A DNA stretch of 64,000 bases from Cavia porcellus (taxonomy: Eukaryota; Chordata; Mammalia; Rodentia; Caviidae), in NCBI RefSeq assembly GCF_034190915.1, contig NW_026947489.1, positions 59,520,001-59,584,000 of the forward strand, written 5' to 3'. The position numbers were made by a program, and so were the translations under genes. Below the pieces are notes generated by a model, which did no database searches, had not been told where the DNA came from, and worked only from the letters and a program-made list of their open reading frames with translations. Every line of letters begins with the position of its first letter. Positions within the stretch are counted from its first letter, which is position 1. Of this stretch, positions 24,910 through 34,860 are shown in pieces.

Positions 24910-25905
24910 TTTTTTATTTTTATTTTATTTTAAGAATAAAAAACAATAAAAATGATACACAGTTTCAAAACATGAAGATAGAATATTAATAATGGTTATT
25001 ATATTGCATAATGTTGTCCTCAGAACAGTTGCTCAGATAACCAGATATAGGCATGCAAAATTGACCAAACAGTATAAGCACTAACTGTTCCATTCAGTGA
25101 ACTAATAGAATGAGTAGTACAATTATCTTAGCTATCTTGTATGTATATATATATTTTTTCCCTTTCTTTTCTCCTTCCTCCATCCTAGTTGGTTTTTTTT
25201 TTCCCTTTGAGCAGTTTCTTTCCCTTTCGTAATATATATTTTGAACCTTATTTATTTACTTTTCCACTTTCTTACACTAGGGAGACAATATTGTTTATAC
25301 ATGTAAGTCTAATTTATTTCACTTGTGAGTATAGTCTCTAGTTGCATCCATTTACCTATAAAAGCCTTGAGTTAATCTTTCTTTATAGCTGGGTAGTACT
25401 CCATTGTATAAAAATACCACATCTTTTTATCCATTCCTCAATTGATGGGCATTTGGGTTGTTTCCAAGATACAGCTATTACCAAAAAATGTGCTATTATA
25501 AGCATGGGTGTGATAATTTCAATTCTTCTGGAAGATACCTGGAAGAGAATTACTGGGCCCAATGGGGCCTCTAATTCTAGTTTTCTGAGGAATCTCCACA
25601 CTGATTTACACAGTAATTGCCCCAATCTATACTCTCACCAACAGTGGAGAAGGGTTCCTTTTACCCTACAGCCCCACTAGCATTTCCTATTGATGATCTT
25701 TTGATGATAGTGATTCTTTCTGGGGTGAGGTAGAATCCCAGTGTTGTTTTAAGTTCCATTTCTCGAATGACCAGTGATGTTGAATATTTTTTCTTATATT
25801 TATTTGCCATTTGTATTCTTTCATTTAAGAAGTATGTATTCATCTCAGATGCCCATCTTGAGATTTGGTCTTTGAATTTGGTGGACCTGATTTTTTTTAA
25901 TTATT
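24910..25905 (-). mobile_element. 5'-truncated L1 (3'UTR and ORF2 tail)
   Basis: A T-rich start (A tail of the minus strand) is followed by L1 3'UTR and then CTGGGTAGTACTCCATTGTA, ATCCATTCCTCAATTGATGG and related landmarks. The minus-strand translation holds LLCKSVWRFLRKLE. The same landmarks occur in the L1 at 35.4-41.5 kb, including a shared pattern near 25.1 and 35.8 kb, so both belong to related L1 lineages in the same orientation. Homology ends near 25905. Confidence 0.8.
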
Positions 25906-25999
25906 CATGTGAAGAACAGTATTACACATACCAAAACTCTACTCTCAAATACTGAGTCACTAGGCCGTATTCATATTTCTTCATTCATTCTCAAAGTAC

Positions 26000-27640
26000 T
26001 ATAGCTTCTACAGCCAATAGAAAATCATTATATACTTCATTCTGTCTGTTAAGTTTCTATTAATGTTTCTTTTGTCTAAGTTTCCTGTCTTTTCTGAAGT
26101 TATTTCAGGAGACCAGGTCAGCCAATTTGTAGAATTTCTCTTGCTGTTTCCTGGGACCATGGATAGAGTGGATTATGTATAGCCATGGATAGACAGGTCT
26201 TTTGTGCCTTTTGTTACATTAATTTCTAAGTAGCTGATGGATTGTGTAGTTTTTCAAAGTAAAAACATAAAAATTTATTATTAAATAAGTAAATAAAAAG
26301 CTAGACCAACTCCACAAAAGGAACGCTCAATGTTGGAGAAATGTCAAATTTCATCCAAAATGACCTCTTCACTTAATAGACTCTTAGTCAATTTGGTTTC
26401 CTAGAACTTACACTGAATTTAGTATATATAAAGAAAAACAACATTCCAAAGAACGACCAGCCTTTCCCAAGACAGAGCATATTAACCGCACAGTACGGTA
26501 CTGAATGGGAGGGGCCCATTCATCAGTACCCACGGAAAAGGCCCTGTGGGAGCCCATAGATGCAAATGATGAAGCCTTGGTGGCATGGTTGATTACTGAC
26601 AGACTAATGAACTGCTCTAAGATTGTTGGGGATAAAGAGTTGCACATCTAAATGATAAAATTAGATCTTTGCCTCACGTCGTGATTGCAAATCACTTGCC
26701 AGTGAACTAAATCTCATTTTTGAAAAGGAAAACCAAAAATGTTTCAGAAAGAAATGCAGGATACTGTTTATGTGATCTTGTGAGAGGAAGAGATTTCTTA
26801 AATGGGGCACTTCAAACAGTAACAATAAAAGATTTAAAAATCTGGGCAATATAAAACGTTACATAAAGCAAATAAGAATTTCAATGAAGAAAAGGCACCT
26901 TCACCATGTAAAACTAATAAAAATTTCATTTATAATGTTTTAAAATCCTTAAACATCAACAAGGTTTAAAAAGTCTAACAGAACAAAACAGGCCAAAAAA
27001 AAAAAAAGCCCCAGGAATCTTACAAAATAAAAAATAAATAAATAAGAAATAAAAATAATAAATAAGCATGTAAGACTTGAAATCAACTAAGGTAATCATT
27101 AGACACTAACACATGTACTGATATGAATTAAAAGAAACAAGTAACACCACAAGGAAATAACTACCTGAATCTAAAACATGGAAAAATTTTTGTAAGATGA
27201 ATGACCTGGTTTCAACAAGTAAATGGTATTACAAAAGTAAAAAAGACTCGATGCCATTAACAATAAGATGACATAAACTAAAATTATAAAGGTATTGTTT
27301 TTCACCCACTATACTGAAACAAATTGAAAAAAAGGACATGACTGCTTTTCCAGAGGATGTGAACCACTGTAGCCATAAGTGTTCATGCAACCAGGACCCA
27401 GCACTTCCAGCCCTGCACACAATGTGAGGGAAAGACTTGCACGGTTAGATTAATAAATGTGGGACGAAATGTTCTTGGTAGAAGCATTTATAGTAATAAC
27501 AACAACTAGCAATGACTGGTGTTCACTGTGACATACATAAACGAGAATAGCGTACGCCTGTGAAAACTGAGAGCTTATAAAAGTTAATCTTGGACACATC
27601 ATAGGAATTTCTGCACACCACTGGTCTTTCAGCTCAGAGC
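26000..27640. other. Intron stretch, A-rich in part
   Basis: Unique sequence with an A-rich simple tract at about 26991-27065 (a poly-A run, then AAATA units). No gene or repeat family was recognised. Confidence 0.4.
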
Positions 27641-27651
27641 CAAGCAAAACT

Positions 27652-27735
27652 AGGGCTAAGGTGTAGCTCAGCAGTAGAACAGTTGTCTAGGATGTGTGAG
27701 GCTCTGGGTTCCATCCTCAGCAACACACACACACT
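27652..27735 (+). repeat. ID SINE, sense orientation
   Basis: AGGGCTAAGGTGTAGCTCAG ... GGCTCTGGGTTCCATCCTCA is a recognisable tRNA-derived ID element with A/B-box-like parts, ending in a short (CA)n tail. It lies 1.5 kb upstream of exon A and is opposed by antisense IDs downstream. Confidence 0.85.
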
Positions 27736-29224
27736 GCAAAGAAGACTAAATAACACATTGTTTAAAGATACACCATAAAATGTGGGATGAAAATTAAAGA
27801 AAGGGAGTACACAGATGGAAAAGAAAAATGAAATACAGAGCAGAAACCTTGTGTTCTAATGCTTACATTGTTTTGCTGGTTTCACTTTCTAACAGAAACA
27901 TATTGTATATACATCAAATATTATAAAACCATTTCTAGAAAAACTTTTATTCTAGGGTGAGTCATGCCATGAAGAGTAGTTTAAAGCAAAGCCTAGGTCT
28001 TTCTAGAGGAACTGGTGGTAGTAGATCTTCCTCCTTTCACAATAATTTGATTTTTTGACATTTGTTTAGTGTAAAAGCTGGTAAACAAATGGAGATAGAG
28101 TGGTAATTAAATTAAATGATAGCCTTTTTCTGCAACTTTCTTCTGGAACTGATAAGCCAACTTTCAAGTGCTTTTCCAAAAAGAAATTTTAAAATTTGGA
28201 GCATAAAATTCACTTCATTGAAATGATTAAATGCCTTGGTTGTTTGCAAAAAGAAAAGGAAAGAAAAAGAAAAATATGACTTATTGATTGGTACATGAAA
28301 GTATTACCAAAAAAGGTAAACGGCTTCGATTTCCTCTGAATGTCTCTTGCTAACTTTAGCACTAATCTTCTGCGTACAATCAACAATCAACATTAATGCA
28401 CAAAATGGATTAACCTAGAACCATGCAAATGTTTAAAACCTTTCTCTATGTATAACCTTTAGTTTTCCCCATAAAATCTGAGTATACTTGAACTGCAACT
28501 TTGCTTTGAAAGAATCTAGTCTGCACCAGGTCTTTCGGGCATCACCTATTTAGTGTGAAAGAACTTTGCCACCCAAATGTCAGCACCTTCTCTTGGAAAG
28601 ATGTGTTTTTCTGGTCCCTGTGGCACGCCTGCTTCCCACCAACAATCCTGCTTGCAGAAACGGTACCCTTCCCTTTGCATAATATGGAGTATATGACTTA
28701 TTAATTTTCCAACAGAATAATTGAAACTTTGAATGGTGATATACAGAAGACTAGGGTCTCTAACACCGTGATGGACAGATTATTGCTGCATCCTCCAGGA
28801 ATAGCCAGAAGTCCATGTGGACAAGAGCTGGGGCTGTGGGTTTATAGTTGCCTTCTGCTAGGGTGCTGCATGGACCCATCCCCCGTGTCAGGTGCAGGAC
28901 ATGGGTCTCTTCCCTCCCAACTACCTTGCAGCTCATAGCAGCTCCTTTCCTCACCTTCTCTGAGTATCTACCCTGTGTGTACCATTCAAGGAATTCCCAC
29001 AGTATTCTAAGGTTTGTACACGCCCAAGCTGTGTGTTCCGTCCGGTGGGGAGCCCACAGTGAGACCAGACAGAAGCAGCCCATGAGAACACAGGATACCA
29101 AAGTGGATTCACTATCTTTAAAGGATTCTTGGATGAAGAGCCATGGCCCATTGTTTCCAAACCCTGCAATACATTCTGTGCAAGTGTCCATCAAAAGCCA
29201 AGCCAAGTTTCTTGATGGTTCTTG
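27736..29224. other. Intron stretch before exon A without recognised repeats
   Basis: Apart from being AT-rich to about 28.7 kb and more GC-balanced afterwards, nothing was recognised. The exon A reading frame stays open upstream through part of this stretch, which looks like chance. Confidence 0.45.
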
Positions 29225-29239
29225 TTTTTTTTTTTTTTT
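29225..29239 (+). promoter_or_regulatory. DPP6: T15 run in the polypyrimidine tract of the exon A acceptor
   Basis: Fifteen uninterrupted T lie 17 nt upstream of exon A, followed by AATTTCTTCCCTTGCAG. Together they make up the polypyrimidine tract for U2AF binding. A homopolymer of this length is prone to length change, which could tune acceptor strength. Confidence 0.7.
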
Positions 29240-29256
29240 AATTTCTTCCCTTGCAG

Positions 29257-29351
29257 ATAAAGAATTCATCTACAGAGAACGAAATGGATCTGTAATACTG
29301 CGGGACGTCGAGACCAATTTTTCCGAAGTGTTAATAGAAGGCAAAAAAATT
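29257..29351 (+). CDS. DPP6: DPP6 internal coding exon A (early beta-propeller)
   Basis: Seen: AG at 29255-29256 precedes the exon and a perfect GTAAGT donor starts at 29352. The 95 nt begin with two bases that finish a split codon, then encode 31 codons running K-E-F-I-Y-R ... V-L-I-E-G-K-K-I. Upstream intron phase is 1 and downstream phase is 0, so skipping this exon alone would shift the frame. Known: the [12 protein letters not shown] block is typical of DPP6, a catalytically dead, single-pass type II relative of DPP4. It binds Kv4 channels with KChIPs and speeds their gating and surface delivery in neurons. These residues lie in the extracellular beta-propeller after the membrane-proximal stalk. 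The sequon N-F-S, and an additional N-G-S, could be N-glycosylated. DPP10 is the main alternative, but it lacks the IEGKKI run. The exon number is not determined; it is probably exon 4-6. The exon is less conserved than exon B. Confidence 0.93.
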
Positions 29352-30403
29352 GTAAGTACTCTCTCTAATGACCAGGATAATTTCAGGTTTTTTTCTCCTG
29401 CAAGTCAATAAAGCAGAAAATGACTTTAGGTTTCAACTTCTCGTATAGACAAGGAGAAGCAATAAACTTGTAATACTATGAGCCAAGCTACTGAAGATAA
29501 TGTGAAATTGAAACCACACTAATTTAATAAGATGAAAGCTCTGTTTCTTTCCGCGTCCAGGAATTTCTCTGCAGGTGTTGGAAACAAGTGTTGCATATCA
29601 TATATAATTGAAAGATAAAGTCCTGAGGCTTTTACACATTTACAGAACAATTCTAATAATGCCTACAGAATACTTCAGGAGAACTTTCACAATCTTATTT
29701 CAAAGAAAAAAAAATCTGCTGTGCACAGGGAGTATTAACTTAAACACAGTGACTGTGCCCAAATATGTTAAGTGATGTTGATGTTTTAAAGCAAGAACAG
29801 AGTCAAACAGATTCCACTATTTTACCATCTGGGAAAGCTTATTTACTCTGGGATTTAAATGACATTAAGACTGTGGGATCATGTATAAAGATATTGGTAG
29901 CATTGACTGAAGTTCTATACAAAATCCAATTTCAAGAGAATTAACTTTCTTGGTTCACAATATGTTCCTGAACAGTACCAGCAGAATAAATGTCCAACTC
30001 TAGGGAGTTGAACATTTTCTTTCCTGACACACTGAGAGACTCAAAAGAAGAAACTAAATCCAGGTTTTAAAAAACAAGAATTGGAGCAGACTGGGAATTC
30101 TGAATGAGAACAATCGTAAACAGCTCTGCTTGACTTGGACTCATAGAAAGCTTAGACTCCTATGTTCTGGGATTACACACAGGAAGAAGTACTCAGATCC
30201 TTGATGTTATGGATGAGAGTCCTGAGCCTCGTCGGCTGATGAACCTCTGTGTCCCACAGGTCTCTGGTGGCTAGGCCAGGACCTCAGTCCTTGGAAAGAA
30301 GGACTTTGTCTTTGGGCCATCCCATCTGTGGACCCACAGAAAGCTTGCTCTTCCTTTCTTTCCTTTCTAAAGGAAATTTAACTGACTAGGTGCATATTTC
30401 TTT

Positions 30404-30506
30404 CTGTTGTTGTTTGTTTTGGTTTTGTTTTTGTACCAGGGTTGGAGCTCACAGCCTTACACTTACCAGGCAAGCGCTTGCGCCACTAACCTAAATCACT
30501 AGCCCT
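30404..30506 (-). repeat. ID SINE, antisense, with T/G-rich tail
   Basis: TTGTACCAGGGTTGGAGCTC ... AGGCAAGCGCTTGCGCCACT ... CACTAGCCCT is an antisense ID. The GTTTGTTTTGGTTTTG stretch before it is the A-rich tail read backwards. Confidence 0.8.
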
Positions 30507-30545
30507 AGATGCATTCTTTTATTTCCTTTTCTTTTGCTATGAAGA

Positions 30546-30611
30546 TTTTTTTTTTTGTACTGGGGATTGAACTCATGACCTCTCTCCTTCCCAGGCAGGC
30601 ACTTATGCCGA
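30546..30611 (-). repeat. Second antisense ID SINE, 5'-truncated
   Basis: A T run, then TGTACTGGGGATTGAACTCA and CCCAGGCAGGCACTTATGCC; the sequence stops before the rest of the tRNA-like head. It is close to the ID at 30404 and in the same orientation. Confidence 0.78.
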
Positions 30612-30838
30612 GATATCTTTTCTTTAAAGGGGGATGGGTACTGAGGCTTAGTACTGCATGGACCCTGCCCTGTGAGTAGCCTGCTGGTGCTAGGAAGCCT
30701 GGGTTGATGGCACACTCCCAAAGATCACTTTTTTGAATGGAATCATATTCTGCAATGTAAGACCCAGAGAGATTGAATGTACCTATGTTTCAGCCTACAA
30801 AATGCCCAATGGTAGGATTACTCCCTTCAGAAAATCTG

Positions 30839-31001
30839 ATTTAGGCCAGGGATGTATCTCAGCGGCACGGTGCCTGCTTGGTAAGTGCAAGGTCCTGAGT
30901 TTCATTCCCAATACCAAAGAAGAAGAAGGAGAAGAAGAAGAAGAAGAAGAAGAAGAAGAAGAAGAAGAAGAAGAAGAAGAAGAAGAAGAAGAAGAAGAAG
31001 A
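30839..31001 (+). repeat. ID SINE with expanded (GAA)n tail and target-site duplication
   Basis: The ID body (GGCCAGGGATGTATCTCAGC ... GAGTTTCATTCCCAATACC) runs to about 30915. Its 3' tail is a nearly pure AAG/GAA tract of about 88 bp (30917-31004) with one interruption near 30928. The 10-bp AGAAAATCTG is repeated exactly at 30829-30838 and 31002-31011, flanking the whole unit, so body and tail arrived as one retroposition event. Confidence 0.92.
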
Positions 31002-32726
31002 AGAAAATCTGGTTCCACCCACTTAAAAGTACCACAGTTGCAGAAGTGGTTTTCTAATATTAATGGAGAGGAGACAATGAACTGTCTGCTGCTGAGGGCA
31101 GGTACATTTTAGTGTCGTAATGTCCCCGGTGTATCCTAAGAGGACATTGGTTTAGTCAAGCAGGATGACACACGACAGTACGTAGTACTGACACCCAGAA
31201 TATGAATAGCCTTCTTCCTTCTAAAATCAATAGTTAGTGGCTGATCTTATATTTTAACCAAAGTTGTTTTAAACAAATAATAAGGTGACTTCAAAAAAAA
31301 AACATCACAGTAAAACCCTCGTCTCACACATTAGCTGGCTTCTACTGCAGCCTTTTTGCTTTGAAGTGTCACTTATGTGCTCATTTTACAAACATTTATT
31401 GGGCACCCAATAGATAAGCCAGATTGATTCAAAATAATTACTTCAAAAACTACACTGAAAGGTTCCTACCATCAAGCTTCAAAAAAAAAAAAAAAAAGCA
31501 GGATAGATGGCATTTGGGGTCTACATCATAATCTAGAGTTCAAAAGCTGGAGACTTGGTTTGCACTGAACCAGGAGGCCATTTATAATGTTTGGGCTTCA
31601 ATTGCTCCATCTCCAAGAGCTGGTCTCTCCACAACCCCGGAACACGGGTCAAAGTGGGGTGTCTGGGTAACTGTGCTGAGCAGGACTGAAGAAGGACGCA
31701 GGCCTGCAGAAACATCAAGAGTTTGCAACACCATCTGCAGCTGCGGGGGACTGGAGAGATAGGGGTCAAGAGCAGTCTCCCCACTTTCTGTGCTCTTGTC
31801 TTATGGTGACAGCAGGTGACCTCTTCTTGTTTGAATGACAGGAACCTGGGGCGTGTTTAAACCATGAAGGTATAACCTAAGTCCCAGTAAGACCAACTGG
31901 AACCCTCAGGCAGATCTAGGAAACAAACAGAAAAATGGCAAACAAGCCACGCATTCTCTGGTCAGCAGTCTTACGAGGCTTCTCTTTCCCCTGCCAAGAA
32001 AACAAACTGTTGGCATAGAGGTCACACTGTGTGCCCAGCCCATTCGCCTCCAGCCTTTCTTGCCTCTTTGGCCATGATGGTTGACTCTTTCCAGGAGGGC
32101 TGGATTATGGATGTGCAAGAAAATACAGACAGCCTGGGCCAGCACGGTCACAGATAGTGCAAATGCAGGCTTGGGAACAAGTGGTGTGCTCACACTGTTT
32201 GTCACACCTGGCTGCCCCAAACAATGACTCCGGATTACAAGTTTTAACTCAGTTGGCCTTTGCTGTACCTCCAGGTGGGAGAGATTCGGAAATATTCAAA
32301 CTCATTACATGATAAGTTCACATGTATGCATACATTTAACATTCTATGGTGGTAACATTGTGGTGCATATCTTTTGGGTTTTTTTTTTAATGAGCTCTTT
32401 TCAGATCTTTATTTAATAGCATAGTGTTAGAAAGCTTAGATCCCCTTCTGAAGGCTCAATATTTGGGTCTACTGAAGCGAACTGGCAGGACTCACATTAG
32501 CATGAGCAGAAGCAGAAGCAGACAGATCTATGTAACACATATGTGTACGCAGGAGTCACACAGAATACGAAACTCAAGGAAGGACCAGACAGCGGAAGCT
32601 TAAATACCCTCTTTCTAGAGTGAAAAAATGGAAGGTGTGGGCTATTTCACTGGGGTGGTAAGTGATTTCATTAGGGGAATACGTGAGTCTGAAAAGACAG
32701 TGCCATGGGACAAAGTTGCTCCAGCT

Positions 32727-32805
32727 CAGTGATGGTGAACATCTCAGAGCATTTGATGATAGAAGCAGCCCCCTGAGGCATGTGTGCCATAGGTTTGCCA
32801 CCTCA
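32727..32805. mobile_element. Possible short hAT-type MITE
   Basis: The left edge CAGTGATGGTGAAC and the right edge, reversed (CTGAGGTGGCAAACCTATGG), resemble the ends of mammalian hAT elements that read cagtg.tggc.aacctatggca. No 8-bp target duplication is visible, so the call is weak. Confidence 0.3.
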
Positions 32806-33493
32806 GCCCTGGACTACAGACATACTGCTTGATTTCCAATCTCTTAAGCTTCCTTGGTTAATAACATTCCAGTGAGCAGATTTAAAAACAGCTGGGTTCC
32901 TCCTTAGGTAGAGAATTTCAAAGAAAGCCTTTCCTTGCATTTCTGGCTCCTAGGGGCTGGGTCTAAATTCCAAAGCAGCACATTTGAGGGCATCCACTTC
33001 TGATCCTAACAATAGCATATTTGATGGTATATCATAATTAAGGGTTAGAAGACATTTATTAAAATGTCTTAGACCATTTTCCAGTTCAAAAGCTTTTGGA
33101 GTACTCTTTTGGATTTCTTTAGAGAGTAGAGAAGGGTTTGATGGCCCGGGTAATAGGCACATCTGTCTCTGACTTTGTCCCTCATATGGTAGGTGCTCCA
33201 TGCAGTCCACAAATCCATGGTGAAAGCTGGAAGAGTGACAGAGGTGAGAGGTTTTCTGGAAGCATCCAAGTGAGAGAGGGGTTCTCAGGGTCACAACAGC
33301 AAGATTCTTCTCCCCAGTGGATCAAACTATTTTGTTGCCACAGGTTCTGTCCAGCTATGCAAGCTCTATGGTCCCCAGGCCTACCTTCCTGGGGTGTGCA
33401 GGGATAGATAAGAGATTCCAGGTCACGTGTAGGAGATCAAACATACACCATGTGTGGATTCCATTTGTTATGCTAGCCAAGGGAGCCAAGCAA

Positions 33494-33668
33494 GGCTCAG
33501 GCAGGACAGGCAGTGCAGGCAGGGCTCAGGCAAGACAGGCAGTGCCACACAGGAAGACCCAGAAGACAGTCAAGTCCCCAGAGCAGATCACTGTTCAGGC
33601 AGCAGTAGCAGATAGCAGAATCTGGACAGCCCTGAGGGTCCAGACAGCAGTAGCAGATCGCAGAATCT
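33494..33668. repeat. Two local imperfect duplications
   Basis: GGCTCAGGCA(G/A)GACAGGCAGTGC occurs at 33494-33516 and 33523-33545 (29-bp step). A CAG(G/A)CAGCAGTAGCAGAT-type unit occurs at 33596-33623 and 33641-33668 (45-bp step). The stretch is GC- and CAG-rich compared with its surroundings. Confidence 0.85.
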
Positions 33669-34659
33669 CCTTCCCAATGGACATCAGATCTAGGCTGCCC
33701 TCCAGAGTCAGGCAGGGTTGTTAAAAGCTGGTAATGATAGCAAGAGGCACTTTCAGATTTCTAAAAACAATTTAAGAAAAAACTAAACCAAAAACTAACT
33801 TCCACTTCAAGTACATGTTTGATGTACCAGGAAATCTGGACATCACATATTAGTCTCATTTTTAAATAATTTAATCGTCAAACTTATTTTCATTCTCATA
33901 ATAAGACTTTTATCAAAAAATTCACAAATTGTAAGAAAGTTTTTGCTATAGTGCATGGTATTTTGCCTGAAAAAGTGAGCCACTGTAAATATTTCTCACA
34001 GTCTAACCTGGGTCTTTGGACTTTGGCCCAGTGGTCACCTCATTCCTGAGAAATCTCATAAATATCTCTACCGAGCAGAAAACTGACTCCCTCCTTCTTT
34101 CTGCCTCCTTTCTGTTTCCCTTTATTTCTAGCAGTATACTTAAAATCAGCATGATGCATTTTGCTGAATTTAATTAAATAGCTTTCATGGAGGCTGTAAT
34201 TCTTATGTAATTCATCTCTCCAATTTTTCAAAAACATAATAGAGCAATACTTCCTAAACATAACAGAGTGAGAGAGGTGGTTAGCCTTGTCTGAAAGTTA
34301 GATACTTAAACTGGAACTGTCTTCGGAGATTATGTCAATATCCAAGCTTTTCTCATATGAGCAAACTCAGAACATATACAGAAAAAACTCTAGCTTAACC
34401 TCCTCTTACAGTGCTGCTGATCCACCAGGGCTGTTTTCAAATAAATCCCTGTATTGGTCTGTGCGTCAATCACACTTTATATGTCCTCTGTACTGATTGT
34501 ACCACTGGGGACAGGGAGTAGGAACAAAGATTGATAAGTTACTCATTGTCCCATTAAATTGCACCAGGTGTTTAGACAGCAACTTGGAAATGCATTTCAA
34601 GGACAATAAAAATAGTCATGCATTTTGAATCACCCCCAGAGAATTTGTCATGAGTACCT

Positions 34660-34860
34660 AAAAGGCACAGTGTTGCCACATTGTTTGTGATAGCGAAATA
34701 CCTGACACTAGGAACATGAAATGAATAAACAAATATAAGTGAAACATCATGTGGCCATAAAATAATAACTATGAAAACTCTAGAAATATGAAAGGTCGTT
34801 ATGACATCATATTCAACAAGCAAGAGAGCCTGGTACTGCTCAGTTAACAACTACAGCCAT
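34660..34860 (+). mobile_element. Possible old L1 3'-end fragment
   Basis: CCACATTGTTTGTGATAGCG, AATGAATAAACAAATATAAG and GTGGCCATAAAATAATAACT follow the order of an old L1 3' region (an emptied 'few-copies-of-template' stretch). Strongly diverged. Confidence 0.35.

Larger units (their letters stand above)
1..29256 (+). other. DPP6: 3' part of a large DPP6 intron
   Basis: This stretch lies upstream of exon A in gene orientation. I searched it for the preceding stalk exon (a HDPEAKWIS-like peptide), a membrane-segment exon and a first exon, and saw none. DPP6 is known for very large 5' introns, so at least 29 kb of intron here is expected. Short open frames in it carry no recognisable domains and often coincide with SINE, LTR or L1 sequence. 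Confidence 0.85.
31020..34600. other. Intron stretch, mostly unique
   Basis: An A17 run (31481-31497), a possible hAT relic (about 32.73 kb) and GC-rich local repeats (33.49-33.67 kb) are annotated separately. Nothing else was recognised. Confidence 0.4.

Noticed and set aside
28848..29411. A 187-codon open frame runs through exon A and into both introns
   Set aside because: It starts with TTG rather than ATG at 28848. The surrounding codons show no DPP6-like stalk or signal-anchor sequence, and the exon has strong splice sites at both ends. An internal in-frame ATG near 29081 has no supporting promoter or conservation. Taken as chance intron openness.
30404..31001. ID bodies as true tRNA genes
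   Set aside because: They are diverged tRNA-derived SINEs with A-rich tails and target-site duplication, not cloverleaf-forming tRNA genes.
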